Part shown: piece by piece, positions 49,701 through 58,700 of the stretch
How positions within the stretch are numbered: position 1 is the first letter of the stretch
How the letters are laid out: every line of letters starts with the position of its first letter
Source: Chrysogorgia sp. JL179-B06
Taxonomy: Eukaryota; Cnidaria; Anthozoa; Scleralcyonacea; Chrysogorgiidae
Assembly: GCA_035772405.1 (NCBI GenBank)
Contig: JAYKKM010000049.1
Location: forward strand, 394,501 to 458,500
DNA length: 64,000 bases
Reading direction: 5' to 3'
The notes under the pieces: generated by a model
Told to the model about the DNA's origin: nothing
The model's database searches: none
The model's input: only the letters and a program-made list of their open reading frames with translations
Translations under genes and position numbers: made by a program

Positions 49701-52700
49701 AGCAATGTCACGAATGTAGGATCAGATTTCGTCAATAATAAGGCAAAACAACAGCAGTGAACAAGATAACTCATAACGACAGTCCGTCCAAATCATGTTT
49801 AATTGCCATCAAACCGACGATTAATTTAAAAGATGTTCAACGACAGGATAAAAATCTCTCTAATTATTGACTATAAATTGCGTGGTCAAAACCAATTTGG
49901 AGGACAAATTGAAATCTCCACCATTCAATAGAGCTAATAATGAATGAAAACTTTATAATTTATAAGCAAAAAAAATAAATATATATTAAGAAGTGTTATA
50001 TTGTAAACAAAACTTTATTGCCATTTGCTGTTCTAATATTTTCAGTTTACCTTGCTGTGTGTCAGTGCATTACATAAATTTTTATTGTTTCATCTGTAAA
50101 GTGTAAATCAACTAGCAGTATACACATGTACGTATTGCGTACCTATTTTATATATAGTAGCTAGGATTCTTTTTTAATTAGTCCCTCTCAGTACTGTATA
50201 TATATCATAGATTCCGGGAATGTCCCGGTTTGGCCTATGTTGTCCCGCTGTCCCGGTTTGTAGACTAACTGTCCCGTTTTTTTATGACGAGACTGAGCTA
50301 AGCTCTACTAATATTTTCATATAAGTTTTGGCGAAAATTTTCGGGATGTTTTCATGATAGATTTCGGTCAAGGGTTACTTGAAGTAGCTTTAGGAAATGC
50401 GGACTCTCTGGAAACGAGGTCCTTACCACAAAAATTTGACTGGTGGAAACATTTATCTGTACAATGGGAATTTTAACCGCCAATTTGCGCGGATAAATAT
50501 TGCATGACCCCGCCGAAAACAATAGGATGGAAGGAGATTTTGAAGATGGAAAGAAGACACGGTAGTATGCCCAAAGTCTGAAACTCTTGATGTGCCGCTT
50601 CTTAGAAATTCAAACTTCGCATGCGTGGCAATTTAATATTCTAATTTTAACGTCTCCACTTTCTTGACAGCGGGAATTAAATGTCCCGGTTTTGAAGGTT
50701 CAGAGGTTGGAATGTCTGATATATATAATTTCTAAATTAAAGCTATTGAATCAACATGCTACCATGGCTGTAATAATGTTACAGTACAACCTTGCAGTGC
50801 TTTGTGGCTCTTCCAAATTTTATTTTCATTTATTTATTATCATTAATTTAGGCGACAGCCAATTTAATTTCACTAAAGATTAAAGTTGCTACTCAATTTA
50901 TACATCCATTGCCATTACACAAAACCGTGCACATTCAAAATGTTGAAGTAACTTTACTGGATGCAAATCAGTAAGTAATATAGTACTTTTTTAATACCGG
51001 TAGTCAATTTTTTAGACATTCAGGTGACAATTCTTAAAACTATGATAATAAACTATGATAACTAGAAATACGAATCAGCAATAATCCCCTCGCCCGCCTT
51101 TTCTATCCCCCTACGGGATTTTCCCCATCCATGGTGCCCATACCTCGCACGCCGTGTATTTGTGTATTTGCAAAAATTCAGAAGCCCGTTTCGTCGAAGA
51201 AATGTTTGAACGTTATCTCGGGCAATATTTAACCGATTTAAAATCTGAAAACAGATTTGGAATTAGAGAGTCAACATACATAACATACGTGTTTACTATA
51301 TAACGAGAACGTGAGTACTCTTCGTAAAAACGGTTTATGTACTTTAGTAGAAATTAATCGGCTATAAGCCGGTCACTTCGTCGTATATTATTTTGAACGT
51401 TATCTCTGTCAATATTTAACCGTTTTCAATTCTGAAAACAGATTTAGAATTGCCTAGTCGAAGTACATAACATACGTGTCTAGTGGTTTACACTGGTTAG
51501 ATCGTTAGCTCAATCGTTAGCTCAATCGTTTAGCTCAATGGTTAGAGCGTCTCACCGGCAATAAGAAAGTTACAGGGGGACTCAGAATCATTTTTCTGAG
51601 GATATGAGCTTGACGATCGTCCACGTATCGTCTGTCTACTCCGAGCTCTCGCACATTCACTATACAACATTGTGTATATTAACGCATAATAAACTATGAT
51701 AATAAACTCAGAAAGTCTCTGGACTTTAGCTTTATTGGAAATCAGACTAAAGAGCCTGTGCTCGTTCCAATTCTTCACTGTTTAGCTTAAATATCTCTTT
51801 ATTTATTATGAATCACTGTCTCTCGTTCTCACATACACAAAGTCACTGTCTCTTCTCTCAAAAACCCGAATCAATAATAATCCCCTTTTCCGGCGCACAT
51901 TGTAGCCTAACTCATGTTTCTATATGTCAACACGCCCTTAACTATTAATAAAATGATTACACAACTCCCCACACACTCCCCTATTCGTCTCCGAAGGAGA
52001 CTAATACAAGAAAGTGTGAATGTTTCTGAATTTAAATTTCCCAAATAGAGTTCAAATATGACTCCTACGTGTTCCTCTATATGTGATAAAATAAGTGTCA
52101 AATTATGGTTATATTCTGTTCGATCATTCGTCATTTTCCATGTCTTGAATGCGACAGGCTGCCGCAATAGCCGCGTCTCTTCTGGGTCTGAACGATTTGG
52201 CTTCAGCGTTCAACGGAACCACATTTACTTCCACAGTCTGGTCACACGACAACTCTAGTGGATAGAGTTGCTGAACGGCCCTTTCTAGGTTGTTCTGTCC
52301 CGCCTTGAGTCTCGCAGCTCTCACCACTCCGTCTCGTCCTCTGATTAAACTCTTGACCACACCCATTTTCCATTTTCCTCTGTTACGATCGTCACTCTTT
52401 ATTATCACTACATCTCCTTCCGCTAGTCGTGACTTCGATGACTTGTGCTTTAAGTTGTGGCGTTCTCGAAGTGCCCGTAGATATTCGCTTGTCCATCTTT
52501 TCCACACTGCATCCTTGCACCGCTGCAGGTGTCTCGCTCTCTTGCGCAAATCTTTCGTCTCAAGGTGATGAGCTTGTAACTCTGGTAATGTATTTGGTTG
52601 TGTGAACATGAGAGAATTTGGCGTAAGGATAGGCATTTGTACATCATCTTCGACATAGCACAATGGCCGGTTGTTTAGCGTGACTTCTACGTCCAGAATC

Positions 52701-55700
52701 ACGTCTTGAAGCTCGCTCCATGTCAGGTGTCCTCCTCCGATCGACTTGTACAATGACTGTTTCACTAATCCGACCATTCGCTCGAATTGCCCACCCCACC
52801 AGGGCGCTCTGCTCAAGTTGAACTGCCATTGGATCTTCTGTTGAGCCAAGAAGTTGTTGAATCTCTCGTCACGCATCACGGTCTTCAACCACTTGGCTGC
52901 CCCAACGAAGGTTCCTCCGTTGTCGGAATAGATCTTCGTTGGTCTTCCCCGACGGGCGATCAGCCTCTTTAAACTCCCCCAGAACTCTTCGGTTTCCATC
53001 GACTTTAATAGCTCCAAGTACAAGGCACGGGTCAGACTGCAGGCGTATAGGACTATATACGCTTTGGCCTGTTTCTTGGTCTTCGTATGGTAACGTAGGG
53101 GTCCAGCAAAATCGACACCGATGACTTGAAAGGCTGTTTGTCCCGTGGTCCGATCTTTCGGTAGAATTCCTGGTGGTGGGTTGGCTAGGGCGACGGCCTG
53201 AAACCGTCTACAGCCATGACACGCCTTGATGACCCGTTTGGTTAGGCGTCTTAATCGGGGGACCCATATTTCTTCGCGAACTTTTGTCATGGTCAAGCTC
53301 ACTCCCCCATGTAAAGTGGTTTTATGGGCATGTTCCACCATCTTCTGCGTATATGGGTCTTCGTCTGGTAGATACGTTGGGTACTGCCCTTGAATTCTCC
53401 CTCGACATTCCAGTATGCCTCTCTCGTTTGGTTGAAGGTTAAGTCGTAGGGTGTCCTCCTGGAAATGTTTGGATTCTTTTGCTCGTTCTTGGACTCGCCT
53501 TTGGTCGCTTATCTCTGTAGTTGTCAATGGGCCTGCAGCTCTACTCTCTTTCGAACTTCTGCTATTCTGAATGAATCGCGTTATCCAAGCGGATATCCTT
53601 AGCGTTCGCCACAAATTCCACTTGACCAGAAGGTTGTCGAAGTCATCCTTTTCAGCTAACGCCACTCCAAACAAGGTTTTTGTCGCCTTGGTTTCAGCCA
53701 GAGTTGCTTCGTTTTGAGTAGTGATGATGTCCGTAGGCCACTCTCCTTCGTTGCTCAACCATTCCGGTCCTGTCCACCACAATTGCTGCTGGTCGTCTAC
53801 GTTTCCTCCTCTACTCGCTAAGTCTGCTGGGTTCTCCTTTGTTCCAACATGGCGCCAAGTTGTTTCTCCGCGCTCCTGGATCTTCCGAACTCTATTGCTC
53901 ACGAATTGTTTATACTCGCCTGGTCTCCGGATCCAGTGTAACGCGACCGTGCTATCCAGCCAGCAGAAGACCTTTGACATTGGAAACCCTTCCAATGCTT
54001 CTTTCACATTATGTGCAAGATTAACCGCCATATGTCCCGAGACAAGTTCAAGGCGCGGTATGGTGAGGCCCTTCTTAGTCAGTCTCGCTTTGGCAGCGAC
54101 CAATCCCTGACTCACTCCCGATGGTTGCTTGACTACAGCGTACACAGCTGCGGCTACACCCTTGCCACTTGCGTCCCCGAAGGCATGTAATGAAATGTCA
54201 CTGATGGCCTCTTGATGTTTCGGAATCGATCTGGGAATCATCACTTCGTTTGGTAGTTCACTCTCCCATCGAATCCATCGTTTGGTCAGTTCGTTTGGTA
54301 ACTTCGCGTCCCAGCCACACTTTTCGTCGCAGGCGTCCCTATACAGCTGCTTCCCACGCAGGGTGATGGGTGATGTGAATCCTAGCGGATCATATATGCG
54401 TGCTACTTTTCCTAGGATTCCCCTTTTCGTTGACTCGGTTTTTTCCAATGGGAAATTCACTCCGATAGTGTCTTTCCGTTTGTCCCACGTTAATCCCAGA
54501 AGACTGCTTGCACCGGAGTTGAGTCCCAACTGTTGTTTGGCATAGCTTCGCCCTTCCACAGGGTCCTCTTTCTGTTCCAGTTGGTCAACATTCGAACTCC
54601 ACTTGTGAAGCTTAAACTTGGCTTTGCCAAAGATTTCAATGGCGGTTTGCTTGATTGCCTCAGCTTCTTGGGTGTTTGATCCTCCCATGATCAAGTCGTC
54701 TACGTAGATGCTACGCTCTATCTCATCCAGATATTTGGGATACTCTTCACGACAGCTCTTCAGGTGCTGTTTGATGACTCCCCCCAACAGAAAGGGTGAG
54801 GGAGCCAACCCGAACAGGGCTCTGGTGAATCGCAACGTTTCTATTTGTCTTGACTGCAGATCCTTGAACCAGTGGAATCGTAAAGCATCTCGGTCTCCTT
54901 CCTTTATTCTCACCTGCAAGAATGCTTGCTGGATGTCTCCTGCTATCGCGACTGGATGGAAACGACCACGAACTAGGACTTCCCAAAGACGATTCTGTAG
55001 TGGTGGGCCAATCTCTAGGCACTCGTTGATGGATGGTGCATCTTGATGTGCTCTCGCTGAGGCGTCATACACCACGCGCAGCTTGGTGCTCGTAGCTGAT
55101 TCACGGACGACTGGTTTGTGTGGAAGATAGAACTCTACTCCCGTTGCTGGTGCTTCAACTCTTTCTACCACACCTTGTTCCAATTGATCTTGGATGACCG
55201 CATTGTACTCTTCCAGTCGCTTCGTTTTCTCTAGTTTGTGGACAAGGTTGTCCAGCCTCCGCAGACTTCCTTTCTCGTTGTTGGGTAGTGGTGGGTGGCC
55301 CCCTTTCCAAGGAAGGCCGGTTTCGTACCATCCCTCTGGGCAGTGTTTGAGTTGTTCTCGGAATTCTGCGTGAACGGTTCCTTGGTCTCCGGTCGGCGAA
55401 TCTTCTAACTCCAGCACGTCTAGGCGGCACAGTGCTTCGTAGTCAGCAACAGATGTCTGTGAAAGGAACATCTTCCCAAGGTCCAACTCCTCAGCTCCAG
55501 ATGAGATAATGGTCCACCCGAATCTGGTCTTTTCTGCGACTGGATCACCAATCTTGCCCACTTTCTGGCAGGTTCCAGTTTTGATTCTGGTGTATTCGCT
55601 TGCTCCGAGGATAAGATGCACTGGTAACTTGGCTTTGCTGTCTTCATCCTCCATCACCACACCACACAAGTGCGAGTACTTGCACAGCATCTCTTTGTAT

Positions 55701-58700
55701 CCAGGATTATCCAGAATCAAAAGTTCATTGCGATCAACTTTCGTCACTTCGGTCTCAAGGGTGAAATCGCCTTTGATACTGCGAACTTGTAGATGATAAA
55801 TCTCGACTCTCTTCGTTGTGACGCCAATCATCATCTCTATTCGCCGAATTTCTGATTTCTCTGGTTGAAGGTGTAGTTCTCGAAGTAACGCCGCTGACGC
55901 ATAAGAACTTCCGGCACCCGTGTCGAGTAACGCACGACACTTTACGCCATTGACTTCCACCAGGACCACCGGATGACAAACGGCGCCTGTCTCGTTTTTC
56001 GCTGTCAACATCTTGTCTTGGCTCACTTTATCACAGATAGAGGTGTGATGTTTTCGTTGGCATACCTGGCATACCGAACGACTTTTACATTCTGCGGCTC
56101 TGTGCTTGATTCCGGTGCAGTTAAAGCACAGACGTTTCTCGCTGAGCTTCTTCTTTCGCTCTGGGACGGTGGTAATCTTGTCGCAATTTGTAGACTTGTG
56201 GTTGACGTCTCCACAATAAACACATCCCTTTGTTTGATAGTCGCGGTCTTGCGCATAAAAGCTTCGGTTGCGCGGATGATGATTCTTTTCTTGTGTTTCT
56301 GGGCTTTCCATAGGGTTGATGTCTTTCCATTTCTTCAGAGCCTCAAGAAGTTGTTTGAAATCCCATTCTTGCCAATTCTGCTCACCACTGACTAGATCAG
56401 CTTTAATACCTTTCAACTTGTCGATCACACCTCTAACATTACCCTTTACCTCCTGGAGTTTCCCAAGCGTCTCCAATGACTGTACGTTGTACGTCAACGA
56501 CTTGTAAAATTGATTAACCTTTGCCGGATGTGACCCTGTTATCGTTGGAAGGGCCGCGATGTTGCGCACGTATGCATGGACAATCTCACTAGTTTTCCCA
56601 TATTCATTTTTAAGGATAGTTTTGGCTCGTTCGTATCCATCGGTAGTGAATGGCAAACCGTCAATATCTTCTCTTACCTTTAGGTCGACCAACTCTTTCA
56701 AATAGGCGAACTTTGTGACCGGCGCTATGTCGGCTTGGTCAATCTCTGCTTGGAACTTTTCCAAAATGACAGCCACTGTTCGTACGTTCCGTTAAACTTC
56801 GTGATGGCCAGCTTAGGCAACTTCACTTGGTCCCTTTGCGTTGTCTTTGCAGTTGATACGGTCTTCGTTTGCTCAGCCTTTTCGTTGAATTCCATTTGTA
56901 GTTGAAGTTTTGCGCGCTCGAACTCGAGTTGTTTCTCCCTTTCGCGGGCGACTTGCTGGTTTTCTTTCTCTTTCTTCTCGAAATTCTCGTGTTGTTGCAT
57001 CTCGGCGAGGCGCTTGGTTAAGTTAGCGATGTCGTTGTCAACTTCATCTATCTTCCCTTCTATTTCAAGGGACCATGTTGCTACCTCATCTTCATTTTCG
57101 TTGTCGTTCAACTTGGCTTGTTCGACGTCTCGTTTGAGGCTATCTGCCTCTCCAACAATGGTTATAAGGGTTTCTTTGTGTCGTAACATCGTTTGGAAAT
57201 TTCCCTTCTCCACCACGCTCTTGGTTTTGTTTTGGGTCAACTTTAGTAATTGGAGTTTTTTCGTCAACTTGTTTATATACTCATCCATCGCTTGATTTAT
57301 TCCGTCGCTTGATTTATTCTGTGAACTATCCCGTCGGAGGTGCCACTGTATTGGAAATCAGACTAAAGAGCCTGTGCTCGTTCCAATTCTTCACTGTTTA
57401 GCTTAAATATCTCTTTATTTATTATGAATCACTGTCTCTCGTTCTCACATACACAACGTCACTGTCTCTTCTCTCAAAAACCCGAATCAATAATAATCCC
57501 CTTTTCCGGCGCACATTGTAGCCTAACTCATGTTTCTATATGTCAACACGCCCTTAACTATTAATAAAATGATTACACAACTCCCCACAGCTTTTTGTTT
57601 TGTAACTCCAAACTCACAAAATGTCACATTAATTATAACCATGAATCATGGCACTTGCAGGAAGCCCGCAATGCCCTAAGCATCAGTGGCGGCACTAAGT
57701 GGGTGTGGGCTCCAGTGCAAGAAAATAATTTGGTGCCCTCCCACAAGTGACAACATATGTAGGGCAATCTGGGGGATTTTCCAACAGAAAATTTTTGAAT
57801 TTAGGGTTTCCTGGCATTTTGTGAGCACTTCTGAGTAAAATCTAAAGACCACAAATGACTTTTGTGTAGTGTATCCATTATTTTTAAGAAAATATTATTA
57901 ATAATAGCACCATTAATAAAAAGAGGCAGTTTGATGGATGGGCTGGATGGGCTGCATGCGACGTACCGTTTGCACACCCATGGTGCCACCACTGCTAAGC
58001 ATTGCTGTAAGGTTTGAAGTTAAGCCCAGTTGGATGGGGTTAGTGTCTGGGTATACCCGTGTTGACTTCGAGCTTCAGACTCATGTGAGTGGAGTTGTTA
58101 GACTGGTTAGTTCTCTCCTGCACGTTGAGGGTTTTCCCTGGTTTCCTCCCACTACACTTAAGTGATTTTAAGATCTTAGCTGTAGGACATGGTTCTATTG
58201 CGGCTGCCTTGAGTGCCTTTAATATGCCTTTGACTCGGCCATGTTTGATCTGCATCCTTCACAATTCAGCCACTAGCTGCAAGTAAGGATGATTAGTTTG
58301 TAATGCGCATTTGATCATACATTAATATGGAAACTGCGCAATATACAGGTAATTAGAATTAAATTAATTGATATATGAGAGGATTTAATATTGTCAAATA
58401 CATATATGGAAAAAGTGACTGCCCCAACCGGGAATCGAATCAACGTTTCGGCGCTCTGACATTTGAGCTAATGAGACACGGTCACTGACCGTGCCAGAAC
58501 AGTCAGTGATTTCTCCATATACATATTAAATTCGCTGCTTTCACTTAACACCAACAGGCAGACATCGCATCTAACCATAATGTGGAGAAAGGCCTCTCGA
58601 GCGCACTTCCCAAAGTAGCGAAGCGATACACAACTTCTTGTATACAGAGGGCTTTAATAATAATTAATTGATATATGAGAGGATTTAATATTGTCAAATA

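Larger units (their letters stand above)
51734..57589 (-). mobile_element. BEL/Pao LTR retrotransposon, near-complete and recent
   Basis: 5.86 kb with 240-bp LTRs and a GCTTT target duplication at 51729-51733 and 57590-57594. Gag-like start 57288-56725, pol 56776-52124. A TGG-starting primer-binding candidate lies at 57345-57328, right after the 5' LTR. LTRs 239/240 identical by eye, so insertion is recent. It sits antisense in DCLRE1A intron 5. No envelope gene. Confidence 0.93.

Noticed and set aside
52290..57295. Plus-strand frames antisense to the BEL polyprotein
   Set aside because: Shadows of the minus-strand Gag-Pol; no independent motifs.
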